Positions 1 through 9,156 of a DNA stretch of 32,382 nt are shown piece by piece. Position numbers and translations under genes: made by a program. The DNA is taken from positions 1 to 32,382 of the forward strand of contig CAWJTH010000168.1 of assembly GCA_963845495.1 (NCBI GenBank), given 5' to 3'. The stretch's first letter is position 1; each line of letters opens with the position of its first letter. The stretch comes from JAZKFT01 sp963845495 (GTDB lineage Bacteria > Bacteroidota > Bacteroidia > Chitinophagales > Chitinophagaceae). The notes under the pieces were generated by a model. The model ran no database searches and had not been told where the DNA came from. It was given only the letters and a program-made list of their open reading frames with translations.

Positions 1-170
1 TGATAATATGCCAATGTGCTGATTAAAAAACACACCAACCAATTTGTTTCCACCAGCCATAGAGTCCATGGCAAAGGCCATTCGAACACCTTCTTGAAAG
101 AGCTTTATATGATCAAAGAAAAAAGAAAAAGTGGGGAGAACAACAGCGTGCGGGGCACGATAATCTCTAA
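1..170 (-). other. 16S rRNA downstream spacer (ITS start)
   Basis: Transcribed spacer following the 3' end of 16S on the minus strand. No tRNA is recognisable in these 170 bases. Bases 131-145 are complementary to the 16S leader at 1818-1831, consistent with one strand of the pre-16S processing stem. A GTGCGGGGCAC hairpin lies just outside the 16S end. The leftmost 30 bases contain AATGTGCTGATTAAAA, the same word that is repeated at 11490-11690. Confidence 0.6.
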
Positions 171-1695
<1,525 letters not shown>

Positions 1696-1880
1696 AAATG
1701 AATTGTTGATCTGACCATTAGTTTCTCTAAAAATTAATGTGTCTCGTCGTTGTTTATATTTTTCGATATCTTGGACCCTACCAACTAAAAATCTACATGA
1801 TAAATTATTGTTGTTGTTGTTGTTCTCCCACGATTTCAAAGATCTTGTATGCTTTTTTTGTTGACCCGTTTTTTGTTCGG
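1696..1880 (-). other. 16S rRNA leader with TTG microsatellite
   Basis: Transcribed leader between P1 and the mature 16S 5' end. It contains a short triplet run (about 1808-1823; ACA repeats in the RNA) next to GTGGGAGAAC (1831-1822 on minus). This segment can pair with the downstream spacer at 131-145 to form a pre-16S processing stem. No gene is seen here. Confidence 0.55.
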
Positions 1881-1883
1881 GTT

Positions 1884-1915
1884 GCAAAGGTAGGGGGTTT
1901 CCCTCATCCGGCCAA
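1884..1915 (-). promoter_or_regulatory. rRNA promoter P1 (TTG-N20-TACCTTTG)
   Basis: On the minus strand TTG (1915-1913) lies 20 bases upstream of TACCTTTGC (1892-1884). This matches the Bacteroidota housekeeping promoter consensus of TTG at -33 and TAnnTTTG at -7. It is the promoter closest to the 16S gene, about 190 bases upstream of the mature 5' end. Confidence 0.8.
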
Positions 1916-2000
1916 AAATAATCCCCGGGTTTTTTTTCACCCCCCGGAAACCGTTTCCCCGAACCTCGCTTTTTATATGACCCCCCCGTTTTAACGGGCT

Positions 2001-2033
2001 GCAAAGATAAAGGCGTTCCCTTTAAACCGCCAA
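2001..2033 (-). promoter_or_regulatory. rRNA promoter P2 (TTG-N21-TATCTTTG)
   Basis: On the minus strand TTG (2033-2031) lies 21 bases upstream of TATCTTTGC (2009-2001). The -33 context AAAGATTTGGCG is shared with P3, which suggests that the promoters arose by duplication. Confidence 0.8.
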
Positions 2034-2178
2034 ATCTTTTTTTGCCCTTTTTTTGCTTCCTTTCGGCCCCCTTAACGGGGCCGGCAAAAAACACAACCCG
2101 CTGGTAAACAGCCGGTTGAAAGGCGAAGGGGTACATTTTTTAAGAACTCCCCGATAACCGCTTTACCGTTTCGGGAGT

Positions 2179-2211
2179 GCAAATATAGATGGGTTACGCC
2201 GATAACGCCAA
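2179..2211 (-). promoter_or_regulatory. rRNA promoter P3 (TTG-N21-TATATTTG)
   Basis: On the minus strand TTG (2211-2209) lies 21 bases upstream of TATATTTGC (2187-2179). This is the most distal of the three tandem copies. The -33 region reads AAGATTTGGCGT, nearly identical to P2. Confidence 0.8.
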
Positions 2212-2934
2212 ATCTTTTTGGAAAAATATTTTTACCGCCCCACCAAACAAAGGCCCACACTGCGTTATAGCAACAAAATTTTTTAAAAAAAAACGAAAAA
2301 CTTAGCCCGGACAAGTAATAGATACAATTAAATTAGGTGATAATCCTAAATAACTCAAGTTGCTTGTTATCGATTTCCGCACAACCAATAACAAAGCAAG
2401 GGTTGATTGATGAGAGATGACGGTAGCTAAAAAACAGCCGTCTTACATTTTATGCCTGCCATCTGTCAACTGTTCGAGCAAGCAACACCCATTAAAAGTA
2501 ATAACTAGATACTTGCGAGAAATAGAAATCCAGACCTTATGATAACAATAGTGAGACAGTATCTTTAATATACCCAACATATACAATATATATAAGCATA
2601 ACATATTCGAACAGTCATGGTTTGTTCTTGTTATAGAATGAATGTTTATGCCGAGTGGATGTAAATATTCATAATGAAAGACTGAATTATGCGCCAGGGA
2701 TGGGAACAAGTACCCCGTAAAGCCGCCTTTTTAATGAATGACAAAGGGTTGGAGCATATGATTATTTTTAGTGAGATGGCGGCTGCGGAGTACTTGGGAC
2801 AGCCCGCCGGCGCCCAAAAAATTCCTTTTAGTCGCCAAATTTGGTAGTATGATTATTAACGAAGGCATGAACAGGCAAAACGATTCAATAAAACAAACGA
2901 CGGTTGTTGTAGATAATCAAAAACATCTTGGGTA
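2212..2934. other. Gene-poor spacer upstream of the cytochrome gene
   Basis: About 720 bases with no protein that I recognise. Two features stand out. GACGGTAGCTAAAAAACAGC followed by CGTC (2417-2442) can fold into an imperfect hairpin. A 37-codon open frame at 2734-2847 (begins MNDKGLEHMIIFSEMA) is richer in GC than its surroundings. Neither is enough to call a gene. A CCAAATTTGG palindrome lies at 2835-2844. The stretch could be a remnant of a lost gene or mobile element, but nothing shows which. Confidence 0.3.
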
Positions 2935-4326
2935 ATGAAAAAGGTTAAAGTAATTAGTATTATATCGCTAATCGTTTTTATTGCGGCTTGTGCTGCAAAA
3001 AAAGCTGCTATGTATGCAATATATGATGATGGAGAGGTTGCTATTCCATTTCAACAACAATATCCTGGCAACAGAGATACGGGTTATCAATATCTAGTAA
3101 ACGGCGACTACTTGAAAAGTGGAATTCCCTATTCGTTATTTAAAAGATCGGGCATACAGGAAAAAGAAAATTTTTTAGGGAGGAGTGGCGAAAGCGCCCA
3201 GATTCCATACAATTACAACCTTGTAACAGCACAAAACGGTGAAATGATTGTTGCCCCGAACTGCTTACATTGCCATGCACAAAGAATGGGCGATAGTTTG
3301 ATTATTGGCCTCGGCAATTCATTAAGCGATTATACTATTCCGCAAGATGGAACTTTAAAAATGACTGCCATGGCGTTGAAAATGATAGGTTCAGCCAAGG
3401 AGCAAGCGGCAGCCGAAGCGTTGATACGTGCCGCTACAAACGCAAATCTATATTTAACGGCAGCATGTAAAGGCGTAAATGTAGCAGACCGCTTAACAAG
3501 TGTTTTAGCGGCGCACCGCGATCCAGCAACTTTTAATTGGATTGAAAAAGAACAAATACAAATTCCAACTGAACTGATACCTACAGATGTACCGGCTTGG
3601 TGGCTGTTGAAAAAGAAAAACGGGATGTTTTTTAACGGTTTTGGTCGAGGTGACTTTACTAGATTTTTGATGGCTTCCAATTTATTAACGGTAAGCGATA
3701 CGGCGGAATCAAGCGAAGTGCTGACTCATTTTAATAATGTGCTTGCTTATATATATTCGTTACAACCGCCCAAGTACCCCAAAACAATTAATACGGCCTT
3801 AGCTGAACAGGGTAAAATGTTGTTTAATAATAATTGTAGCGGCTGCCATGGTACGTATGGCGAAAAAGGGAACTATCCGAATTTGTTGATCCCCGTGAAA
3901 ACAGTGGGGACCGACGAAGAATTGGTGAAAAGCAATTTTAGTAACCCACAATTTATAAATTGGTTTGATAAAAGTTGGTTTGCAACAGGAGCCAGACCAG
4001 CAAAACTGGTGCCTTTTAACGGGTATATTGCTCAACCGCTTGACGGCATTTGGATAACTGCCCCCTATTTGCACAATGGCTCGGTTCCAAATTTAGAAGC
4101 CTTGCTTAACAGTAAATTAAGGCCTAAATTTTGGGAACGGGACTTTAATCATCCGCAATATGATTTTGACAAAGTAGGCTGGAAATATGAAGAAAGGAAG
4201 AGCCAGACCAATACCAGCACTTACAATACTACTTTAAAAGGTTATGGAAATGGCGGCCATACTTTCGGAGACCATTTTTCGGACAAAGAAAGAAAAGCGG
4301 TGATTGAATATTTAAAGACGTTGTAA
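2935..4326 (+). CDS. Di-heme cytochrome c lipoprotein, RoxA-like
   Basis: Exported c-type cytochrome of 463 residues. The N-terminus MKKVKVISIISLIVFIAAC is a lipoprotein signal with a lipobox ending in Cys19, so it should be anchored in the envelope. Two heme-attachment motifs are visible: CLHCH at 110-114 and CSGCH at 300-304. Between them is PAWWLLKKKNGMFFNGFGRG (220-239). The C-terminal half has TAPYLHNGSVPNL, and the tail GGHTFGDHFSDKERKAVIEY ends in LKTL. That arrangement is known from the rubber oxygenase RoxA/di-heme oxidoreductase group. Family members include oxygenases and peroxidase-like electron carriers, so the substrate cannot be assigned. It stands alone: no partner oxidase or polymer-degradation gene is adjacent. 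ATG at 2935 is chosen because the signal peptide begins there. No clear TAnnTTTG element precedes it. Confidence 0.85.
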   Translation: MKKVKVISIISLIVFIAACAAKKAAMYAIYDDGEVAIPFQQQYPGNRDTGYQYLVNGDYLKSGIPYSLFKRSGIQEKENFLGRSGESAQIPYNYNLVTAQNGEMIVAPNCLHCHAQRMGDSLIIGLGNSLSDYTIPQDGTLKMTAMALKMIGSAKEQAAAEALIRAATNANLYLTAACKGVNVADRLTSVLAAHRDPATFNWIEKEQIQIPTELIPTDVPAWWLLKKKNGMFFNGFGRGDFTRFLMASNLLTVSDTAESSEVLTHFNNVLAYIYSLQPPKYPKTINTALAEQGKMLFNNNCSGCHGTYGEKGNYPNLLIPVKTVGTDEELVKSNFSNPQFINWFDKSWFATGARPAKLVPFNGYIAQPLDGIWITAPYLHNGSVPNLEALLNSKLRPKFWERDFNHPQYDFDKVGWKYEERKSQTNTSTYNTTLKGYGNGGHTFGDHFSDKERKAVIEYLKTL

Positions 4327-4341
4327 GAAGTTTGTGTTTTT

Positions 4342-4674
4342 TTAATAATGCAAATAAAGATTGATTCCTCGATGTATCTCTTCCAACTGTTCATCCGTTA
4401 TCTCACCAATTTTATCTCGCAGGCGCAAAAATGAAATGGTACGGATTTGAAAAGAAAGTACTTGACTATCCAAATTTAATTTATTGCCATTACCAGATGT
4501 TAAGACAGGGCATCCTTTAAACGCTTTAATTTTTGCAGATAATGGACAAACATATCCTACCTTATAAATGTTATTCATGGTGTTTCCGCTTACAATTACT
4601 GCTGGTCGAATACCGGATTGTTCACTGCCAACAACCGGGTTGAAATCAACCATCCAAATTTCTTTTTGCTTCAT
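4342..4674 (-). CDS. MazF/PemK family mRNA interferase toxin
   Basis: Toxin of a type II toxin-antitoxin pair, 110 residues, typical for MazF/PemK endoribonucleases that cleave mRNA at short sequences. Visible family features are the start KQKEIWMVDFNPVVGSEQSG (the GEIW..LDP..G.EQ pattern), then RPAVIVSGN and the VCPLSAK strand. Near the end is LRLRDKIGEITDEQLEEI, matching the usual helix after the catalytic barrel. The Arg in RPAVIV and the later Ser/Thr region are where the catalytic residues normally lie. Its start overlaps the stop of the antitoxin by 4 bases (ATGA), so the pair is translationally coupled. Cleavage specificity cannot be read from the sequence. Confidence 0.9.
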   Translation of the reverse strand: MKQKEIWMVDFNPVVGSEQSGIRPAVIVSGNTMNNIYKVGYVCPLSAKIKAFKGCPVLTSGNGNKLNLDSQVLSFQIRTISFLRLRDKIGEITDEQLEEIHRGINLYLHY

Positions 4675-4928
4675 TTATCCAATTCTTTTAGTTGTTCAAG
4701 ATAATCAGCCAATCCCCAGTCTGCCATTTCAACTAGTTCTGGGTCTTCGGCAGCCAACTTGAAAGTTTTTTCCAATTCACTCCTAATTTCCGCATCTAAG
4801 TAGTTTCTTATCGCAGCTTCGATCACTTTATTCTTTGATATTTTCTTTTTTGCAGCATATTCTACCACCTCTTCCATCACCACACTTGGCAATGTGCTGG
4901 TATAAGTAACATTTTTTTTCTTTTCCAT
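4671..4928 (-). CDS. Ribbon-helix-helix antitoxin
   Basis: Antitoxin partner of the downstream MazF-like toxin, 85 residues. The N-terminal 45 residues (KNVTYTSTLPSVVMEEVVEY and following KKKISKNKVIEAAIRNYL) fit a ribbon-helix-helix DNA-binding fold: one beta strand, then two helices. The acidic C-terminal tail (AAEDPELVEMADWGLADYLE) is the likely toxin-neutralising segment. The gene is first in the two-gene operon and, as for other such antitoxins, probably represses its own promoter in the 48-base gap shared with the divergent helicase gene. A TACATTCG element (minus strand, about 4959-4952) is a weak promoter candidate. Confidence 0.85.
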   Translation of the reverse strand: MEKKKNVTYTSTLPSVVMEEVVEYAAKKKISKNKVIEAAIRNYLDAEIRSELEKTFKLAAEDPELVEMADWGLADYLEQLKELDK

Positions 4929-4976
4929 ATTTATGATTCATATTTACAAAACGAATGTATAAAAAATATTTGCATT

Positions 4977-7133
4977 TTGAAAATCTATCAAACACTTGGT
5001 TATAAAACAATAAATAATTGGCTTGCTTTGCAAAACCGCAAACCATTTTTCTTTCAAGAAGAAACTTGGCAGCATATTGCCGAGGGCAAAAGCGGTTTAG
5101 TGAATGCGCCAACCGGTTACGGTAAAACGTACTCTGTTTTTTTAGGCACGGTTATTCGATATATCAACAATAATCCGCTTCATTTCAACACAAAAAAAAA
5201 TAATGGCCTGCAATTATTGTGGGTTACGCCATTGCGAGCATTGGCAAAAGATATTGGCCGGGCAATGGAAGAAGCTATTTCTGCCATCGGCTTACCTTGG
5301 CAAATCGGCATCCGCAACGGAGATACTACCATAAATGAACGGGCGAAACAAAAACGGGACATGCCAGAAATAATGATCATCACACCTGAAAGCTTGATGT
5401 TGTTATTGGCGATGAAAGACAATTCTGTTTTCTTCAAAACGCTTCGCATTATTGCGGTTGATGAATGGCATGAATTGATTGGCAGCAAACGTGGCGTACA
5501 AGTGGAGTTGGCGATAAGTCGTTTAGTCAATGTCATAAATCGAGAATCGTCAATTGTGAGTGACGTTCCAAATAATTTACAAGTTTGGGGAATTTCGGCG
5601 ACGATTGGAAATTTAGAAGAAGCAAAAGATGTGTTGCTTTCCCCTTTATTCCAAGTAGAAAAAAGCCAGCCAACCGTCATCATAAAAGCCAATCTTCCAA
5701 AAAAAATCGCCATTGAATCCATCTTTCCTGACGAAATTGAAAAGTTTCCTTGGGCTGGGCATTTAGGTATAAAGCTGGCCGATAAACTATTGCCTATTAT
5801 TCGGGAAAGCAGAACCACACTCATTTTCATTAATACCCGCGGCATGAGTGAACGTTGGTACCAAACCTTGTTGGATATTGCGCCCGACTTGGCGGGTGCC
5901 ATTGCTTTACACCACGGCAGTATTGAACAAGACCTGCGGAATTGGGTAGAGGATGCCTTGCACCAAGGTATTTTAAAAGCGGTTGTTTGTACCGCTTCGC
6001 TTGATTTGGGCGTCGATTTTCGTCCGGTGGAAACGGTGGTGCAGGTTGGCTCGCCAAAAGGTGTTGCCCGTTTTTTACAACGTGCCGGTAGAAGCGGCCA
6101 CCAACCGGGAGCGGTAAGTAAAATTTATTTTTTGCCGACACATAGCCTTGAATTAACGGAAGCTGCAGCCTTAAAAGCTGCTGTTGATGAGCAGCAAATT
6201 GAAAGCCGTGATCCGATGATTTTGTGTTACGATGTGTTGATCCAATACCTCTGCACATTAGCTGTGGGCGAAGGTTTTAGACCAGAACATATTTATCCTG
6301 AAATAAAATCAACCTTTTGTTTTAGCGAAATCACCGACGATGATTGGCAACAGATTTTACAGTTTTTAATTAATGGTGGTAATGCTTTGCAGCAATACGA
6401 TGATTATAAAAAAGTAGTAATTGAAGATGGCATTTATAAAATTGTGAGCCGTAGAATGGCCATGCGCCACCGCATGCACATTGGTACGATTGTGAGCGAT
6501 TCGATGCTGAAAGTAAAATTTATTAGCGGCGGCTACATTGGCGTTATTGAAGAATATTTTATTAGCCGATTGGACGCTGGCGATGTTTTTACGTTAGCTG
6601 GCCGCAATTTGGAGTTGGTACAGATAAAAGATATGACTGTTTTGGTGAGAAAGTCCAACGCTAAAAAATCAATTGTGCCAAGTTGGAACGGCGGCCGGAT
6701 GCCATTGAGCAGCAAATTGAGTGCTTTGTTAAGAAGAAAAATTGGTGAGGCTGCTGATTTAGTGGAAGAAACGACAGTTAGAAAAAGAAAGGGATATGAT
6801 GTAGAATTACAATCGCTCATCCCACTTTTTGAACTCCAAAAATACCTTTCCCATATTCCTCGCCCAAACGAATTGTTGATTGAACACATCGAAACAAAAG
6901 ACGGTTATCATTTATTTGTGTATCCTTTCGAAGGCCGTTTGGTACACGAAGCTATGAGCGCCCTTCTCGCCTATCGCATTGGTAAACAATATCCTATGAC
7001 GTTTTCCATTGCCATGAACGATTATGGATTTGAACTGCTGAGCGACCAACCGATTCCGATGGATGATAGTAACGTACTGGGATTAATTTCTACCGAAAAC
7101 CTTATTGACCGACATTCATGCCAGCAACAATAG
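4977..7133 (+). CDS. Lhr-family ligase-associated DNA helicase, main part
   Basis: Superfamily 2 ATP-dependent DNA helicase of the Lhr type, the short bacterial form called ligase-associated DEXH-box helicase, thought to act in DNA repair. Walker A NAPTGYGKT lies at about 43-51, the DEWH box at 162-165, motif III SATIGN later, and motif VI QRAGRSGHQPG at about 368-378. The WH and Lhr-core regions follow. The start is TTG, since no ATG occurs upstream of the conserved FQEETWQHIAEGKSGLVNAP. The reading frame breaks near the C-terminus: ...STENLID is expected to continue as DIHASNNSTEMAKRKF, which lies in another frame (see next entry). One extra C at 7109-7110 explains the break. The intact product would be about 841 residues, normal for the family. 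The usual ligase and PdeM nuclease neighbours are absent. Confidence 0.9.
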   Translation: MKIYQTLGYKTINNWLALQNRKPFFFQEETWQHIAEGKSGLVNAPTGYGKTYSVFLGTVIRYINNNPLHFNTKKNNGLQLLWVTPLRALAKDIGRAMEEAISAIGLPWQIGIRNGDTTINERAKQKRDMPEIMIITPESLMLLLAMKDNSVFFKTLRIIAVDEWHELIGSKRGVQVELAISRLVNVINRESSIVSDVPNNLQVWGISATIGNLEEAKDVLLSPLFQVEKSQPTVIIKANLPKKIAIESIFPDEIEKFPWAGHLGIKLADKLLPIIRESRTTLIFINTRGMSERWYQTLLDIAPDLAGAIALHHGSIEQDLRNWVEDALHQGILKAVVCTASLDLGVDFRPVETVVQVGSPKGVARFLQRAGRSGHQPGAVSKIYFLPTHSLELTEAAALKAAVDEQQIESRDPMILCYDVLIQYLCTLAVGEGFRPEHIYPEIKSTFCFSEITDDDWQQILQFLINGGNALQQYDDYKKVVIEDGIYKIVSRRMAMRHRMHIGTIVSDSMLKVKFISGGYIGVIEEYFISRLDAGDVFTLAGRNLELVQIKDMTVLVRKSNAKKSIVPSWNGGRMPLSSKLSALLRRKIGEAADLVEETTVRKRKGYDVELQSLIPLFELQKYLSHIPRPNELLIEHIETKDGYHLFVYPFEGRLVHEAMSALLAYRIGKQYPMTFSIAMNDYGFELLSDQPIPMDDSNVLGLISTENLIDRHSCQQQ

Positions 7134-7503
7134 CACCGAAATGGCAAAACGAAAATTTCGTGATATTGCCGTAATCGGCGGATTAATTTTTCAAGGCATG
7201 CCAGGCGAACAGAAAAAAGCGAGGCATTTACAATCCTCCGCTTCGCTCCTATTTAAAGTATTTGTCGAATACGATCCTAACAATTTGTTGCTTCGACAGG
7301 CGTACCAAGAAGTGTTATTCCAACAAATGGAAGAAGTTAGGCTGCGCAATGCGTTGACCAGAATGGCCGAAAGCAATATCATGATACAATTTCCTGAACG
7401 TTTGACGCCGTTTTGTTTTCCTATAAAAGTAGACAGCATGCGGGAAGATATGAGCAGCGAAAAATTAGAAGACCGGGTACGAAAAATGATAGTTGAGCAG
7501 TAA
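7105..7503 (+). CDS. Lhr helicase C-terminal part, split off by frameshift
   Basis: This frame carries the conserved C-terminal domain of ligase-associated Lhr helicases: NSTEMAKRKFRDIAVIGGLI, then FQGMPGEQKKARHLQSSASL, YDPNNLLLRQAYQEVL and SSEKLEDRVRKM. It is not a separate gene. It continues the upstream helicase after deletion of one C at 7109-7110. If translated on its own it could begin at ATG 7141, but no promoter or ribosome-binding site is seen. Whether the break is a true mutation or a sequence error cannot be decided here. The preservation of the downstream frame with no stop codon argues for a recent event or an error. Confidence 0.85.
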   Translation: MTDIHASNNSTEMAKRKFRDIAVIGGLIFQGMPGEQKKARHLQSSASLLFKVFVEYDPNNLLLRQAYQEVLFQQMEEVRLRNALTRMAESNIMIQFPERLTPFCFPIKVDSMREDMSSEKLEDRVRKMIVEQ

Positions 7504-7640
7504 GCTGTGAGCTATGAGTTTTGAGCCATGAGCCATGAGCTTTGAGCCAGCACCAACTTAAAAATTTAAAATAAAACATTCTTACTACCTATCTTTCATA
7601 GTAATAAGCTCAAAGCTAACGGCTCATTGCTCAAAGCTTT
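7504..7640. repeat. GAGCTATGAGCC-type inverted word repeat
   Basis: Spacer between the helicase and the next gene. The left half (7506-7549) repeats GAGCTATGAG / GAGCCATGAGC / GAGCTTTGAGCC. The right half (7607-7639) has the complement, with GCTCAAAGCT present twice. AGCTTTGAGC on the left is exactly complementary to GCTCAAAGCT on the right, so the spacer can fold into a long hairpin around an AT-rich centre. Confidence 0.7.
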
Positions 7641-7670
7641 TCCCCTAAATTGCAACCTCAAATCGTTACC

Positions 7671-8861
7671 ATGGTCCCGTCAATCAGAAAGGCTTACAAT
7701 GCCGCTTTTACAGAAGAAAAATATCAAGCTTATTTAAAAGAGTTGGATGCCGCACATCCGGGTGATTTAGTTTTTCGCGTGGCCGAAACGCCTGTTTTTA
7801 TCGATAAATCTTTCAAAAATAAAATATTGGCCGCCTGCGAAAGCATTGTGGATGTGATTGTACAACCCGATTTTAAAGAATTGACTGATAAAGCTATTCC
7901 TGACAATGTAAACGTGCCAAATGAAAATGACATACCTCAGTTTCTTACTTTCGATTTTGGCATCTGCATTAACGATGCTGGTGAATTTGTGCCACAACTA
8001 ATTGAAATGCAAGGATTTCCAACATTGTTTGCCTATCAAATTTTACATACGGAAATTACACGTAAGCAATTTGATATACCGGAAAGTTACGACACTTACT
8101 TAAGCGGTTTCAACAAAGAAACTTATACCGCTTTGTTGAAAGAAATTTTGTTAGGCGGCCATAAAACCGAAAATGTAGTGCTGTTGGAAATATATCCAGA
8201 CGAGCAAAAAACCCGTATCGATTTTCGCTATACGGAAGATTATACCGGTATAAAAACGGTTTGCCTCACCAAATTAAAAGCCGATGGCAAACAATTGTAT
8301 TATGAAAATAATGGCGAGCGAATTGATATCAAACGCATTTACAACCGTGTTATTTTTGACGATTTGCAACAGCAAGAATTACCCGAAGGAACTGTTGACA
8401 TTACCCAAAATTTTGATGTGGAATGGGTGCCGCATCCAAATTGGTTTTATCGCATCAGCAAATACACTTTACCGCTGATTGATAGTCCGTATGTACCGGA
8501 AACACGTTATTTAAGCGATGTAAAGGAAATACCTGCAGACCTTGAAAATTATGTGTTGAAACCGTTATTCAGCTTTGCCGGACAAGGTGTTGTAATTGAT
8601 GTAACGCAAGCTGACATTGACAAAGTGACCAATCCGCAAGATTGGATTTTACAGAAAAAAGTAAAATATGCTGATTGCATCGTTACGCCAGATATTCCCG
8701 CCAAAGCCGAAATCCGTATTTTTTATTTTTGGAAAGAAGGCGAAGCAAGGCCGATTGCTACGCAAAATCTAGCTCGTTTATCAAAAGGAAAAATGATTGG
8801 CGTTCGCTATAATACTGACAAAGAATGGGTGGGCGGAAGTTTGGCGTTTTTTGAAAAATGA
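7671..8861 (+). CDS. ATP-grasp-like protein of unknown substrate
   Basis: Cytoplasmic protein of 396 residues with a C-terminal ATP-grasp-like half. Visible features are VLKPLFSFAGQGVVID (nucleotide-binding loop), WILQKKVKYA (hinge-like strand), AEIRIFYFW and, near the end, ARLSKGKMIGVRYNTDKEWV, where metal-binding Asn/Asp residues are expected. The N-terminal half has TFDFGICINDAGEFVPQLIE, a pattern seen in unannotated Bacteroidota proteins of this type. I do not know the substrate. ATP-grasp enzymes usually join a carboxylate to an amine, but no pathway gene is adjacent. ATG at 7671 is preferred over an in-frame TTG at 7650 because a TAAATTG element (7646-7652), resembling the -7 box, overlaps the TTG. 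Confidence 0.7.
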   Translation: MVPSIRKAYNAAFTEEKYQAYLKELDAAHPGDLVFRVAETPVFIDKSFKNKILAACESIVDVIVQPDFKELTDKAIPDNVNVPNENDIPQFLTFDFGICINDAGEFVPQLIEMQGFPTLFAYQILHTEITRKQFDIPESYDTYLSGFNKETYTALLKEILLGGHKTENVVLLEIYPDEQKTRIDFRYTEDYTGIKTVCLTKLKADGKQLYYENNGERIDIKRIYNRVIFDDLQQQELPEGTVDITQNFDVEWVPHPNWFYRISKYTLPLIDSPYVPETRYLSDVKEIPADLENYVLKPLFSFAGQGVVIDVTQADIDKVTNPQDWILQKKVKYADCIVTPDIPAKAEIRIFYFWKEGEARPIATQNLARLSKGKMIGVRYNTDKEWVGGSLAFFEK

Positions 8862-8862
8862 T

Positions 8863-8983
8863 GCTCGCAGAAAACGGAGAAAACGCAGAAATAATGAAAT
8901 AAATATAATAGCCGATAAAATTGTCGCTTTAAAAGCGGCAATTTTATCGGCTATTTTTTGCATTTTCTCCGTTTCTGCAAGCC
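8863..8983. repeat. Composite palindromic element with terminator-like core
   Basis: Begins one base after the stop codon of the ATP-grasp-like gene. The core has 24-base arms (AATAGCCGATAAAATTG... 8907-8930 and its complement 8931-8955) with a single T/C difference and essentially no loop, followed by six T. An outer pair of arms, GCAGAAAACGGAGAAAACGC (8867-8886) and TGCATTTTCTCCGTTTCTGC (8959-8978), is also complementary apart from a one-base gap and one mismatch. The whole can act as a terminator, but it is much larger than needed for that. Confidence 0.75.
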
Positions 8984-9012
8984 TGTATCAAAAAAGAAAA
9001 CTGCCGAGAAGT

Positions 9013-9097
9013 TGATGCCATGGAAAACCTCATTTGAATGGAGCGTCGCCACAAGAGCCCAATTCCTGCTGCCAAAGCTGGTCTACTAGAAATAATT
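9013..9097. repeat. Dispersed repeat, copy 1
   Basis: Contains GATGCCATGGAAAACC, TTGAATGGAGC, CGCCACAAGAGCCCAATTCC and TGCTGCCAAAGCTGGTCT. The same blocks in the same order occur at 17561-17658, about 8.5 kb away. No open frame is shared between the copies. Confidence 0.7.
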
Positions 9098-9156
9098 TTG
9101 CCGAAGGCAAATTTTGTACTTCTTCTTTTCCTTTGTGCCTTTGTGGTTCCAAAAAT
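9098..9156. repeat. Small hairpin and CACAAAGGCAC-type word
   Basis: TTTTGCCGAAGGCAAA (9097-9112) forms a short hairpin. It is followed by CCTTTGTGCCTTTGTGGTTC (9129-9148), a word also found at 15391-15406 and 16150-16188. It lies just downstream of the TlpA-like gene on the minus strand. Confidence 0.5.

Noticed and set aside
1..170. tRNA gene in the 16S downstream spacer
   Set aside because: No cloverleaf, T-loop GTTCGAATC or CCA end can be seen in these bases.
2443..2709. 88-codon minus-strand frame
   Set aside because: Translation has no recognisable domain, odd composition for this genome, and no promoter.
7100..7115. Programmed ribosomal frameshift in the helicase
   Set aside because: No slippery heptamer, no stable downstream structure was obvious, and recoding is not known for this family.
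7105..7503. Separate small gene overlapping the helicase
   Set aside because: Its translation is the conserved C-terminus of the Lhr-type helicase, so it is one gene with a frameshift.
4342..7503. Defence island made of the MazF pair and the Lhr-type helicase
   Set aside because: The two units are divergent, both families are common outside defence islands, and no nuclease or other defence gene is nearby.
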